From NCBI RefSeq assembly GCF_000150275.1, contig NW_002060948.1, positions 5,622,241 through 5,686,240 of the forward strand: a stretch of DNA of 64,000 bases, written 5' to 3'. Origin of the DNA: Trichoplax adhaerens. Its lineage: Eukaryota > Placozoa > Uniplacotomia > Trichoplacea > Trichoplacidae. A program made the position numbers and the translations under genes. Shown one piece after another: positions 21,344 through 34,520 of the stretch. The notes under the pieces are model-generated. The model had not been told where the DNA came from, did not search any database, and saw nothing but the letters and a program-made list of their open reading frames with translations. The stretch's first letter is position 1; each line of letters begins with the position of its first letter.

Positions 21344-21700
21344 TTTATTTATTTATTATTACGTTTTAGACGGTGTACTGGCCTATATGTAGTACTGTAT
21401 AATGTGTGACATATTGTATATGATGGCATATACATTATACAGTACTACTGTTGCTGAGCATGCGTAAGTCTGTTGCACTGTGTTGTGTGTACTGTACAGT
21501 ACAGTATATTGTAGAATTGGAGCTTTTATACTGTAGGGTGTAGCGGATACGGCAGCCCCTTCATGTACAGTATATTACTCGGTGTTACTGTACCCTACTG
21601 TACAGTATACAGTCTGTACTGTAGTAACTGTGCCATGGCTGCTGATGGGTGCTCCGTGCGTACTGTACGTACACTGTTACAACGTCAATCTTCGGCCCGC

Positions 21701-21740
21701 CCCGGTCTGGCTCGGTCTGGCCCGAACTGGCCAGGACTGG
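21701..21740 (+). repeat. 10-bp GC-rich tandem repeat, 4 units
   Basis: Four consecutive decamers CCCGGTCTGG, CTCGGTCTGG, CCCGAACTGG and CCAGGACTGG differ at one to three positions. The block lies about 360 bp upstream of the MSRA start and is strikingly GC-rich for this genome. Confidence 0.8.
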
Positions 21741-21850
21741 CCTATAGTTAGTGCACAGCTTGACGCAGCAAAACTGCTTTCCTATACAACTGCTGTACTA
21801 CTGTACAGTACTGTACTGTACAGTATTTTACAGTGATTTGGAAAGAAGAA

Positions 21851-21890
21851 TGGCACCGTGCCAGGTACAATAGCACCGCGCCAGGTAGGT
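21851..21890 (+). repeat. 20-bp tandem pair with inner palindrome
   Basis: Two consecutive 20-mers share (T)(G/A)GCACCG(T/C)GCCAGGTA. In the first copy GGCACCGTGCC forms an 11-nt dyad around the central base. They lie in the MSRA/eIF4G spacer, shortly after a run of GTACAGTACTGTAC motifs. Confidence 0.7.
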
Positions 21891-22678
21891 TGGTTGTTGT
21901 CGGTCTGTTTATGATGAGTCACACCTTACAGTACTGTATAGTATCATAAAGATCAGAGTGTACAGTCCACTGTCAATAGCCAGCAATGCATGGCTGGTGT
22001 AGTAAAATAAAACTGCAAATTAATTAATTTTTGCATGTAGCAGATTGATCTACACTACAGTACACAGTCTACAGTACTAGTGATTGATTAATTCACTTCG
22101 CGACATTGGCTCCATTCAAATTCGTTGCTGTCGCTGTGGCGTCGTGCCAACCAGTGCAACAGGAAGTCAGTACTGTAGAGCACTAACGTACTGTAATCAT
22201 GCCAACGGGAGAGAGATTTACATGAAGTGAACTCAATTGTTCATTATTAAATAAATAAACTGAAATTAAATTTAAATTAGGGGGGATATCTCTGATATAT
22301 TATTATTCGGTCCAATAGTCCTTCAGACAGGACTAACAAGACTCCTCCCGTTTTTACTCCGTCATTGTGACATAGTCATATCGTGAGATCTTGGCTATTG
22401 TCAAACAGACAGGTAGAAAAACCTCTGGTAGATACTGTTCAAACTCTCTCTTTTATTAGGGTCCGGGGTAAAGTGGGCCAGTTTTACTTGTCATGAACTG
22501 TACACTGTACAGTACAGTAAGCTACCCCGCGCAGTACTGTAGTACCAAACTGCACAATGTACAGTACTAGCAGTAACGTACAGTACTGTACTGTACTGTA
22601 CAATGTCTGGAATTTCAAAATTGTTTAGTTACCCTGCTAGTGCAGTCGAACGATACTGCGCTGCGCACGAGCACTACA

Positions 22679-22686
22679 TGACGTCA
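22679..22686. promoter_or_regulatory. CRE-like TGACGTCA palindrome
   Basis: This is a perfect 8-bp CREB/ATF consensus site. It is preceded by a small GC-rich patch (CTGCGCTGCGCACGAG) and followed, about 70 nt later, by a candidate splice donor. The position is consistent with the eIF4G core promoter. A single 8-mer can occur by chance. Confidence 0.4.
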
Positions 22687-24110
22687 CTTTCAGCTTTCTA
22701 CAAGGGTTGTAAGATTCTGCGTTTCTCTCATCCTTTACATTGGGACTCGCAAGGTTAGCCATATTGAACATCACTATGTTATCCGCGTAGAATCATATGT
22801 GATCGATCATCTAATTCACTAAAAGTTCAATTCTTTCAGTTCCAAGACATCTAAATTATGTATTTTTAAGATATATTGGTTCTCATTGCTAATAGGGTCC
22901 GAGGATTAATCGATAGTATTTTAATCTTGGATTGCCTTTCAAGTCAGTAATGACTACTCCGAGTTTCAGCCAATATAGTCAGAAAAATAAACCAGCCCGA
23001 GGAAGTCAATCGTATCTTTTTTTTTACAATAGTACTGTGTAATATTAATTTAGGATCTGCTTATTCGTAGTATTTCTGTAACATTATGCTATATCATTTG
23101 GTCATGTACTAATTATACCTTAAAGCCATTTCACAGACATGTCCTATAGTAGCATGTCGTGCACTCAATATAGAATCTGCCTTCAACTATGGGTGTAATT
23201 TAATAACTAGAATATTGGTACTGATTTCTTTTTACGCCTTCACAGCGGACTGTACTTAGCTATACAGTCTTATTGATCATCTCTATCTAGTTAAAATATT
23301 TATAGATTGATACTACAGTGAAGTTTTCAATAGCTCTATGCTACGACGTAGATTTTAGGCCGCATAAGCTTACCTATGAAAATACAATGCACCGGTGTAG
23401 TTTCACGACAAGTTACTTCGTTTAGTATGGCGTAGGATATTCATTGAATTAACCGGCCATTGTCATAAAATGTGCTTTAATTGATTCGAAATTTAAGATC
23501 GTTGTCGTCTACCTTGTTTTATTAAAATAGTTTCGTTATTCTGCCTTAACTAAAATTTTATTCGACATTGTCAAAGTGGGGCTCCACACTATCCAAGTAA
23601 GTTCAACTTGAAAACTTTTTTTACTTGAAATCGGTAGAAAAAAGCTTTTTTCCTCGGATCGATTCTTGTTTGTTAAATAATTCAGTGGAATACAATTGAT
23701 GATGACTTCTTTCTATACGTATCGTAGTAAAATTTATGTTAGGAACGATGTCTGTTAACAGACATCCATAATTAAAACTAGTAGTAAAATTGCTTCCTTT
23801 ACCTCATAGTTATAAGCCATTAACGTCTTATTTATCAATCTTCTTACTATCAAGTCGTAATCAAAAGTTTAAAGTCTACTATAACATTGATTATAATTGT
23901 TGTCGTTGATTTCTTTTACGATGTACAAGTACTGTATATCGTGGTTGATAAATATCCGCCATAACAGTTTTCGTGCAGTAGTCATGCATTTCAAGGGGTA
24001 CATATGCACCTGGGCATGTTTTATGAATTTGTTCTTATACTTTTTTTCACCTGACTACTCTAGAAACACAATTTACACAATTTTTAATTGATCCGTTTCT
24101 ACTATTCTAG

Positions 24111-27100
24111 GACGTGATGACCACAGTAATTCACATAGAAGACCATATGACCAACAACGTGTAAGTTTGATTGGTTTTATCTGCATGCCTGATCACCAAT
24201 CAGCAGGATGATAAAGTTACAGCATGTACTACATTATCTAGACGGATTAATTAATCATCCGCTTTGCATTTTTTTTCTATATTTGAAAAATTGCATCAGT
24301 AACTTGATCAGCTATTATTTGCTAAGCTGTATAATTTGATGTCGGTTATCAAAATTGTCGAATATTTCATGTAATAACTTCACAATTCTTTGCTGATATA
24401 TTCAGATGTCCCAGCAGCCCTATATGCCTACCGGTAATACTCAGCATGGCTCTGGTGCTTATAAACTACAAAATCGCGGGCAATTAATGACAACTAGTCG
24501 ATCCGCTGAAATGCCTCGCTATCCGCCTGCTGGGGTTTTGTATTCATTTCCACAGCAGTCTGTTCAGTCACCTTACCCAGCGTATGACAACAACAACATG
24601 GTACGTTATAGACGTGTGCTTTAGTAACAGTTTTTTTAAGTGAATGTTACATGTAGTCAGTAAAAATGTATCAAACTTCATCAATGCAATAGCGGAAATA
24701 TTACAATCGATCAATACTTTAATATTGTAGGGAAAAATACCGTATAGAGGAAGTATGTTTTATATTTCTTTGAATTTTGTCAGTTATTAAGTGTGCTTGA
24801 TGACTAAATTATCTTACTTAAGTTTACGGAGCTATATTGTAAACTTTAGCACAGAATTACGAACAAAAAATGCATTAATGAACCACCTTAAGTATGGCTG
24901 TACAAAATTAGGCTATAAACTATATTTTTACTTTTTTAATGATATATTAGGTAATGCAAAATAGGCCGGCCTATGGACATCAAAATTTTAACCTTATGAA
25001 CACTTATGTTGGTAATCAAGGTATGAGCAACCCTGGGTACAACACGCAAATGAACGTCGCTATGTCGCAGCCTGCAAATATGGCCTTCGCGACGATGCAT
25101 GATCGCTCTAGTATACAAAATAGAACCACACCAGTTCAAACTATGCCTCATCAAGCGGAATCACAAAATATGAATAATCCAATGAAGGCACCACCAAAGA
25201 AAAAGAAAAGCCATGCCTTAACGATTGTCGATCCTAACACTAAGGAAGCTGTGAATGTAAATGATACTACTCAATCGAACAATTTCGATAGTAACATCGA
25301 ACGTTCTATTATGCATACGAAGCAAGCCGATAATAATGATCGCCGAAGCTATCAATCAAAAGCAAAAGGCTCGATAAATGATAGTCATGATGTTATTTCT
25401 AATAGTACCACAGCTTCCAACAAAGAAGTGTCCAAAACAGAACAAGACAAAGAAATACAACTTCAGAAGTCAATTAAAAGTAGTGACGACAGTAGTGCAA
25501 ATGCTGATGAACTACCAACGACATCAGAAAGTGGCAAAGTGCCTGTGCCTAAAACTGAAATAGAGGATGACGCTACAAAAGTTGAACCTAACGATAGTTC
25601 CAATTTAGATAATATAATTGATCAACCAAATATGGCATCAGATAATTACGAAAATGAAGTAGTGAAAGTTGATCGGAAAGATGTAACTGACGGGATTAGC
25701 GAGATGCAGGTAGACAATACTGATGATAAGAAAGCTGAGTTGATTGAAGAAGTTGTTGTAAGCAACGATTCATCAGGTGAGATTGTACTTATTACGAAGA
25801 AGGGTAAATGAATGGCATATATTAATAAATCAAATGTTACGTAGCACCTGCAGAAGACGGAAGTAAGAACGCTCAAGCGGTTGTAGAGGAAGAGCAAAAA
25901 CCGAAGCCCTCTAAAGAGAGTTTACATAAACCGGAAGCTGATTCAGAAAATATTAAAAAGGACGAGGTAGTTAAGAATCTAGCACTGCCTATTAATATGC
26001 GAACGCGGCATTGAAAATTGAAATTGTTTTAAAATTTTTAGCCAGTATTAACAGAAGAGAAGGGAACTGAATCGTTTATTGAAATTAAGAATCAGGAGCC
26101 AACTATGGAAGATGAACAAAAGTCGGATACTAATGATGATCAAAGTCAGTCTGATGACGATAGCTTAGAACAGAATGAAGAAAGCGATGAAGGTAATTAA
26201 TTAAGGTTGCTTTACCAGCAAAACTTACTTTTTTATCCACTGAAAGGAAAGGGTTCTAGTACCTTTGCTTGTGAAACTGTGGAGAATTTTATGTTCAATC
26301 ATAATTACTGATAAACAATTTCCATAGGTAATCGTCACTATGATCGTGAATTCCTACTAAAGTTTCGAGCTATGGGACCGGCCCAAGCTCGACCTGACTT
26401 ACCGAACGTCGAATGTGTGCTAAAAGAGGTAATTTTGTTAATGACGTTAACCTAATTTACAGTAGAAATATGTTATAGCATTTATAACCACTTTTTTGCT
26501 AATAATTACTATTTACTATTATTTGTAGGGAAGCAATATTGGCGATGTGTTAAGGTTAAAAATGATTGTTTTATCTTGTAATTCTAACATTAAAAATAAC
26601 ATGCTTCATTTTCTATTTAGTAAAGCTATTTATCAATTTGTTTACAGGCATCCCGCCGATTTCGTCCTTCCGCCATACAGCCGTCAAAAATCAAGTGTAA
26701 GTTTCATTCAATATAGACCTACATCTTAAAGCAATTTTGCTTATTTATCACATGATTGTCACATCAGGGCTCCGGTAAAGGAAGGAGTCAACGAGGATCC
26801 AAAAAAATAATTGATCATAGTATCTCTACTAATATTACGCTCAAGAAAGCAGACAATAAATGGCAGAGACCTAGCGAAGAACGTGACGAAGATAAAGTAA
26901 ACAGACTGTTTTTCTCTAGCAGTATTTTCTGTCTCAGAAAGCTTATGTATGCCGTTTTTAAATTTTTATAGATTATTCTAAATAAGGTTAAAGCTATTTT
27001 AAATAAATTAACGCCTCAAAAGTTCGATGTCTTGGTTGGGAATTTTAAAGAATTGACGATTGATAATGAAGCAAGATTAATGGGTGCCATAGACCTAATC

Positions 27101-30100
27101 TTTGAAAAGGTGCTAATATTCTGCTGATGTTTTAGATGATATTACGTAGCATTTAATCGTCGTGAATTTCCACACTTTTAGGCAATTGCTGAACCAAGCT
27201 TTAATCGCTGCTATGCTCAACTCTGCCTGCTATTACAGGATGTATGACAAATCAAACGTTTTTGATAGAGGTATAATTTGTAGGTCATTTGCTCATTGTA
27301 GAAGCTTCTATTCTGTTTTACAGACCTCAATACAAAAAGGAGCGGATGGATTATCCGGCAAATCTAAAAATGTAACATTAAGACGATTGATCTTGAATAA
27401 GTGTCAAGCAGAATTTAGCAAAACTAAAAGTTTCGATAGCAATAAAGCGGAGCGAAAAGAAAAAAGACTAGCCGAATGCAACACGGTATGTCTTTACGAT
27501 CACATTATACAGCACATATTATCAAATATTATAGTAATTGGAGCTACTATTTTAAAATCATAGAATGAAGAGAAGCGTCGGGTACAGGAAGAATTGGACA
27601 TAGAAGAAATTAAAGCAAGAAAGCGATCACTTGGAAATGTTAAATTTATTGGAGAGCTATTTAAATTAGGGGTAAATTTACGTATAAATTGCGTATCGGT
27701 ATTCTATCCTTTCGGTCAATAGATTATTATATTAAAGTGCTTATAATATAATCTTCATCATTGTAGATGCTTAAGGAGAATATTATACATCAAGATTGCC
27801 TTGTACAATTATTTCATAACAGTGATGAAGATTCTTTGGAAAGCTTATGTGGCTTTATGACAAGCGTTGGAAAACTTCTCGATAGGCCTGATATAGCAGA
27901 TAGGATGGATCAATATTTTGACCGATTGAAAAAATTAACGCAGAAGAAAGATAGGATTTGTGCTCGCATGCGATTCATGATTCAAGATGTAATTGACTTA
28001 AGACAGGTATACTCTATTCGTAGATTACGACCTCAAATATTGCCTAGTTATAAAAAGAACCTTGCTTTATTTCTAGAATAATTGGGTGCCTAGAAGGGCA
28101 GATAACAATCCTAAGAAAATTGATGAAATTCATCGTGAAGTTGAAAAAGAAGCTGCAATGCAAGAAGAACAACTGCGTGCGCACCAGCCTAGAGAGAAAA
28201 ACATGCCTAGAAATAGAGGTTAGCTCAATGGTTTTTCTTGTATTTGTCATCGTGTATGATGGAAATTGTACGATACAGAACTCTTTTATTACAATAAATC
28301 AGGTCGAGGGAATGACATGGACGATAGAAGACAAAATTATGGTGCAAGCCGACAGCGAATGGATAGATCTGAAATAAATGTTTCTAAGTTTATGGAAGCT
28401 GCAAACAAAAAAGATGAAGCTATAACGTTAGGACCCCCAAGCTGGATCAAAAAGACTGCTAACAATTCCGGAGGTTCGCCACGTACGAAGTTAGTATCCT
28501 AAATCGAAATAGATAATCAAAATAAATTTATCTGTTGATGGATCGAAGTATCTAAATCAGTAAAAAATCTCTTACAGTCAATCGAAAGATCTTCATTCCA
28601 AACACTATAAAGCCCAAGGGTCGACTAGGTATATCTATGATTATTTATATTATTGTGTATTTAAATCATTTAACATTTCGGTGATGTACTTTCTGTAGTG
28701 GTATTATGAAAGAACGCAGCGCGATTTCCCATGACAGAAAACGTGATAATGCGAATATTAAAGAGAACAATAAGTTAACTGAAGTATCATCAGATAGATT
28801 ATTGTCTATTGTAGAAGAAGTTTTTGAAGAATACCGTAATAATGGTGATTTTAAGGTATTAGCTCAAAATTCCAGCAATTGTTTCCTTCTCAGAAATTTT
28901 TAGGAATCTAATGCAAGTATTACTTTTAATTGTAGGGTCCTGTTCAAGAATTGAGCGATAAATCGAATTTTGTAGATAAACTTGTTAACCACGTTCTTGA
29001 TAAGAAGGATGAGGATCAGAAGGCTGCTTCTTTGTTGCTGCAGGTCTTATTCGAAGATTCAATTATACCGTCTGATGACTATTCAAAGGCGTAAGTTAAT
29101 TTCTTTGCCTCTTACCGATTCTTATAGAGTACGGTGTTTCTCATCAGTTATTTAATTATTTATTGTTATCTTGCATCATAGATTTGTGAGTATCCTAGAT
29201 GTTGCTACGGATGTGGCAATTGATGTTCCACTGATTTATAGGTATTTAGCGAAGTTGTTTTCGCCGTTAATACCAAGTTGTGTTTCATTACAACAATTAA
29301 TTAAAATTGCAAAGAACAATGTAATTGCAAGTTGTAATGGCCATAAATTGATTTGTGAAATCTTAGTCAACATCAAGGATATTAAGGTACATTATTCTCA
29401 TTTGAAGTGAAATGGTATGGTAGGCAATACAAAGTTACTGAATTCAGAACGATTGCATACAAATATATAGGGCGTAGATTTTGTTAGCAAGGTATGGGCA
29501 GATAGTGGTGTTTCTGTTTCTGATTTCACAAGCCTGGATAGCGCGAAAGTATTGCGTGATAACGTATGTTTAGATGCAATAAAATTAACTTTACGAAATA
29601 TGTGGAGATTAATTTGTATTTCATTATCATGAATGCGTAGGGTCTTGAATTTCTGATCAAACCTAAAATCAGTTCTGAAGAGATAGAAGATGAAATTCTA
29701 CGTATGCTTGAGAATGGAAATGATACCGCAGTCCAGCAAATGGATCAATTATTGAACACGGTATTGATGAACAATATTTTCGTATTGTATTTACACGTGC
29801 ATTAGCATAACGCATTAGAAAGTAATTATCTAATTAATTATCTTGATCAATTAGTACGCAATTACTCATCAATTGGAAGATTTATTGCATAAAGCCACGA
29901 TTGCAATTTGCCGCAGTTGTGTTAAAGGTTGGTTGTCTTTACCGATTTGATTTATTTTGGATTCATTTGTGTAATAAATTGTTTCTGCTGTTTTAATTAT
30001 TGATGTCACATTATTGTCGCTGCAATTGGCAGGAAATAATTGCGATGAAGGAAAATTAAAGAAGAATATTGTTGTGCTCGACTCTGTATTAAAGAAATTT

Positions 30101-30424
30101 TACGATACTAACAAAGGTGGACTTGCTTGTTTGAGTCGTATAGAAGAATTTGTGTCCGGTTTAGGCCACCCGCCAGGTAACGTTATGTTTATGTTGCCTT
30201 GAAGTATCAAAATTGGTTGTTATAAAAATTGCTAATGGTAATTTCATACTATCAATGCAGATCTTCTAGCAAAAATTTTTAACAGTTTATACGATTTTGA
30301 AAGTATTAATGAAGCTACCTTCAAGGAATGGCTTGATGATAAAAAGTCGAGATCACCTGAAGTTGCACGTTCTCTTAGCCATTTTATTGATAGAATTGAG
30401 AAGGGCGATGTGGAATCAGAATAA
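24111..30424 (+). CDS. EIF4G: Eukaryotic translation initiation factor 4G (5' end partial)
   Basis: This is the scaffold of the eIF4F cap-binding complex, linking eIF4E, eIF4A and eIF3 for mRNA recruitment. Twenty-five exons join in phase (about 1290 aa): 24111-24160, 24406-24600, 24951-25803, 25845-25966, 26042-26192, 26328-26428, 26529-26554, 26648-26696, 26768-26896, 26972-27109, 27182-27241, 27324-27485, 27564-27671, 27767-28006, 28077-28218, 28303-28489, 28578-28628, 28699-28855, 28936-29090, 29182-29386, 29471-29563, 29641-29760, 29855-29927, 30033-30176, 30261-30424. Low-complexity Gln/Asn/Pro N-terminus; PPKKKKSH...VDPNTKE patch; acidic linker; eIF4E-binding YDREFLL; RGSKKII then MIF4G (SILNKLTP-like through KFIGELFKLG, MDQYFDRL, NNWVPRRAD); MA3; C-terminal W2-like helices. 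The first exon opens mid-codon, so an upstream exon is missing; ATG 24406 is an alternative start. AATAAA overlaps the stop codon. Confidence 0.94.
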
Positions 30425-32630
30425 AGATATAAGATTGTTACATATTGTTTAGCGTTTGAATTTAGATTGTTGGGATAACAGACACTTGCAAAGTAAGTTA
30501 TGCCTAATGTGTATAACACTGTATGTTACTATGCATACTTGACAATCATGGTACAATGACTTCTTGTCCGATATCGAGACGTAGATAGATCTGCCAAATA
30601 CTTTATATCACTTTGGTTTATGGATAAAGTATTATTTTGTGAAGCGCAGATATAACAACTATTTAGATATCGTACGAAGGAATATATTTGTAAGTAAATA
30701 ATCATATACTTTGATATTGGGTGTATTAAACTAAACTATCGTCGCTTGATTTATACTATTACTATTACTTGAATCGAAGAGTTTGTTTTGTCTGATTACA
30801 GTCAATAAATCGAAGTTTTATTGAAATAAAAATTCTTCGCTTTTCGCTTGTAATTTAAGAAATTTGTTAACGGTTTACATTAAATTATAGAATAAGCGAT
30901 ACACAACACGTATCATTGTATTATAGACTGCATAGTCGTTGCTAGCTCTCGATTAATTGCTAATTTATTAGCAAACTTATATTGCCTCTTTACCACATTT
31001 TGAGGTAAAACGCGTTAGGCGATTTCATATCCCTATTGTGCAACTTTGATCAGCATTATTTGTTACTGCCAATCGCGACAGAATATGATCTGTAGTGTTT
31101 TATTGATGGTATTTTACGATCGTTTCCTGCAACATGGCTTAATATTATCTTTAACTACTGATGTAATATCTAATCAATTAAGTAATATGACTGTTATAAA
31201 TAAAATAGTAGTCTTTTATGAATGTGTTATTAACTGTGTAATTAATATAACATTGATAGAGAGCTAGATTACTGCTTGTCATGTAAAAAATATGCAATTT
31301 ATGCAATTTTAAAGTATTGCGGGTATTTGTATAATGCAGCATACGTAGTATGAAATGACTGTTTAGTAATACCGTACTTCTGTTTAAATTAAATTAAAAT
31401 CACCAATTGGATGCATTCGTACCTCATTAGATACTGTTATTAATTTGCGTACTTCACGTAAACGTATATCATTAGCTTTCACTGAATTAGCAGTCAATAG
31501 ACTTGGATACAGAATCGAAAGGTATTTCCACGCACTTTGACCGTACGAACTAAAGTAAAATTCAATAGCCTACAAGCTCTAGGCTGCTAGCCTTTGACAT
31601 CATACAGTATTGAAGGGTTAAAATAATCTCATTGAAGCTTAGACCGGTTGGAGGTTAGAAAATTTAAATTTGATATCTAAAATTTATAAAGTAACAGGTT
31701 CAGCATAAAACTCTATACCGCTTTATATGACTAACACTATTATATACTTGTCAATGATAATCGTAATGAAATATAACCAGTTTGACATATTAAATACTGA
31801 AGAGATTGTGAAAGTGCACCGTACACATATTCATACACTAGAATGATACTTAATACACGGCATAAAAATCCTTCTTTTCTGGTGCCTTACGTTCACATTT
31901 TTAAATATGTTTATTACCATGTATCATTAACGATATCAATATTTGTAATATAATCATAATATAATAAATTTACAAAAGGATCAATGAAATCGTTACGAAA
32001 TACATCGGTCATTCTCAAGAGCTAATCTTTTATAGCATATGATTAGCTACAGTGCCAATAAAGACAAATTTCTGGAAAAGATACTCGTATTAACCACATA
32101 TCATATTTAGATTAGGTTATAATTGGTGATAAAGAGTAAAATACAGAGTTGAAATAACCCATTTGATTTAATTAGTAACCAACTTGTTCAAAGTTACTTA
32201 CGAATACAAGCATAGTGTTTTGTATACGTTGAAACTATAGGATTCATTACAATAGTTGGAAAGGAAAGCACGACTATTACACTAAAATATCAGGTTATAC
32301 TTCTCCAGCTTTAAAAATATTAAATGAATTAGAGATCAATTTTAAAAAGTATATAGCGTAATTGTTAGAAAGATGGCTTTTATGCAATTAAAGGTTAGGT
32401 CCATGGTAGTCTATTACTATATTTACTAGTTGTAACGTGCGCGAATATGAAACCTGGATAATAATTCGCAGCAAAGTCCTAATACCGGATCTAGACTATA
32501 GGTTTCAATGGCTAAAATGTTGTAAAGAAATTTTATAATAGTACGGTTGTTGTTATTTTCATGTTCAGTGTAGAAGGAGTAGAATAAACCAGATAGTAAT
32601 TGTATTCTAGTTGAGGAGTTATGTCTTTAA
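30425..32630. other. Intergenic, no gene seen
   Basis: This AT-rich sequence contains the eIF4G 3' UTR, with AATAAA hexamers near 30804 and 30826 as further candidate poly(A) signals. Short frames such as 31046-31267 have no recognisable domain, no splice context and hydrophobic random composition. I see no RNA gene. Confidence 0.5.
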
Positions 32631-34520
32631 TTAAGTTTCAGGAAATAAGTCGATAGTGTCTTCTGTCATTCTGGAAGTTGGTTTAGCTCTCATAAGAAGT
32701 TGAACAATAGCTTGAGCAAAATTCTCTATATCATCTTCATCGTCATCATCATGGTCATCTTCGTCTTCATTCTCATCTTCATCAACGTCTTCTGATCCTT
32801 CGTCCCTCTTCAACATTATTATTAAAATTACTGCTTGCGTTTTCTAATTCTGCAGCTAATTTATCAATGATATCGACACTTTTGATAGCTAGATATAAAC
32901 AAAAAAAGTAAGAAGGGAAGCGTTGCCAACCAATTTCAATTTCTTCTAGTTGGTTTCTATAGCATTGATATACTACCTTTATATCTTGTTGACAGCCTCA
33001 ACTGTTATGATAACACTTTGCACGATGATGCATATGTAATGAAGATTCATTAGTAGCATTTTCAAAGCAAACATTAGCTTGGTCTACTTTATCTTGCTGA
33101 TTATATAATTTCCAAGTCCATACTGGCCTTGACAGTGTAATTCTTGATCATTTTCAATAATTCGCTTATATATTAATTCGCTCAGCTGGGGATCATCACA
33201 TGCGATGTGTTTTTAATGCTGTAACTTAGCAATTTCATACAAGGATGAATAAGTATAAAGTCGGCACTCATCAAGAATATTTCTAGCGAAAAAATGAGCA
33301 GCCCTTTGGAGATCTTTTTCGACACCGATGCCATGAGCATAGACAATACCCAAAGCAAAAGCAGTGCCACTATCGCCGCCACCGTAGTTTTGCTTGTATA
33401 ATTAATTCGACAGAAACGTTAGCTTTTAATAAATATTGATGTATCATTTTAGGATGACTTTCTGAGTCGGAGTATTTAACGGGTTCTTGCATTCGTGCAA
33501 TATCGACAGCCATATGCACTAACGCTTTTGCAAAGTAGATACATTTAAATTTTAAATTTGAACGATCTAGTCATCGCAAGCATTGTTGAATGGTATATAA
33601 ATCTATTCTTACTCTGGAAAGTAACGCTAAGATAGAGCGAGATAGAATGTCCACGGGAAGCAGCTTTCTTAGTGTAGTAATTGCGCTTGGCTCTATTTGT
33701 TTTTGTAGCACGAGCCCATCGATATATTAGCCAACCTAAGTACTAATCAGCTCGTCCGTCCCCTAATTTACTAGCGGCTTCAAGATACTCCTTTGCTTTC
33801 CGGTAATTGGGCAGATTCTCTTCATCAACATCACGCAAAATGTTTTCATCGTACTGGACCATGTTGATACTGACTATTGCCAAGAGAATGTAACTCGATG
33901 CAACCTTTTCTGAGCTATAATTGTCAGGATTATCAATGATACCTTTGGCCTCGTCTATAATCACTTTAATATATTTCTCCATTTCGGATAAAAACGCCAA
34001 TTTGTCCATAATTCGCGGTTAACAGGCGATAATTCTTCAACTTGTATAATACATTTCAGATAATCTCGGAACTTACCATAAAGTCATTGGCTGTAATTTT
34101 TACAACTTTTAATTCGCCATGCTTCTCGTCTTCAAAATCATCTTCAGCACTAATTAATTCCCATTTGCAAAACCGAGCTACAGGATGACCGAGATTAGCT
34201 GCAGCTTCAAATTCTTGATTACTTTGACTAAATTTTGACCTTCTGAACTATATCCCCATCGATAGATCAAACCCATTTTATAGTGTGCATGAGCATCGTT
34301 GGTATCGGTCACTTGTTGCTTATAATCATTTAATGCTTCATCGCTGCCGATCCAATTCAGCCTGTGTAAATGTTGCAGTTTATCCAGAATGTAACCACGT
34401 TGGTCATTGTATAGGCTAGCTAAACCTTTGCCAAGGGTAAGATGACTCTTCGGCTTTCTTTTCCTTAATATTGTTCAGTCCAATAAAGTCGAAAAGGCAG
34501 CCAATTGCACACTATTTGTA
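32631..34520 (-). pseudogene. Decayed Sel1-repeat protein gene
   Basis: Reading the minus strand and switching frames recovers a colinear Sel1-like (SLR/TPR) protein: NDAHAHYKMGLIYRWG, EFEAAANLGHPVARF, AKEYLEAASKLGDGRAD, YLGWLIYRWA, GDSGTAFALGIVYAHG, VEKDLQRAAHFFARN, then an Asp/Glu-rich tail ending DTIDLFPET. The frame is broken many times: frameshifts near 34225, 34010, 33390, 33085 and 32815, and stops near 33742 (TAG) and 33213 (TAA). No GT-AG introns explain these breaks, and the copy looks essentially intronless, unlike its neighbours. Sel1 proteins are helical-repeat adaptors; which family this came from is unknown. A poor assembly of a real gene is the alternative. Confidence 0.65.

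Larger units (their letters stand above)
21344..24110. promoter_or_regulatory. Divergent MSRA/eIF4G spacer and upstream exons
   Basis: This spacer separates the MSRA start (minus) from the first eIF4G exon I can support (plus). It is packed with TACAGTAC/GTACTGTA motifs at 21390-21610, 21790-21835, 22060-22080 and 22490-22600, and it has the most GC-rich stretch in the window (21690-21745). A perfect TGACGTCA lies at 22679-22686, just before a likely 5' UTR segment ending at a donor AAG/GTTAGC near 22754. The missing eIF4G first coding exon probably lies between 22690 and 24100. Open frames at 21563-21836 are motif shadows. Confidence 0.5.

Noticed and set aside
21563-21836. Two overlapping plus-strand open frames near MSRA
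   Set aside because: They are translations of TACTGTAC repeats and the decamer minisatellite. No similarity and no conserved frame.
32700-32816. Acidic Asp/Glu-rich short ORF as an independent small gene
   Set aside because: The frame continues upstream after a one-base shift into coding-like Sel1 gene sequence, so it is the tail of the broken gene.
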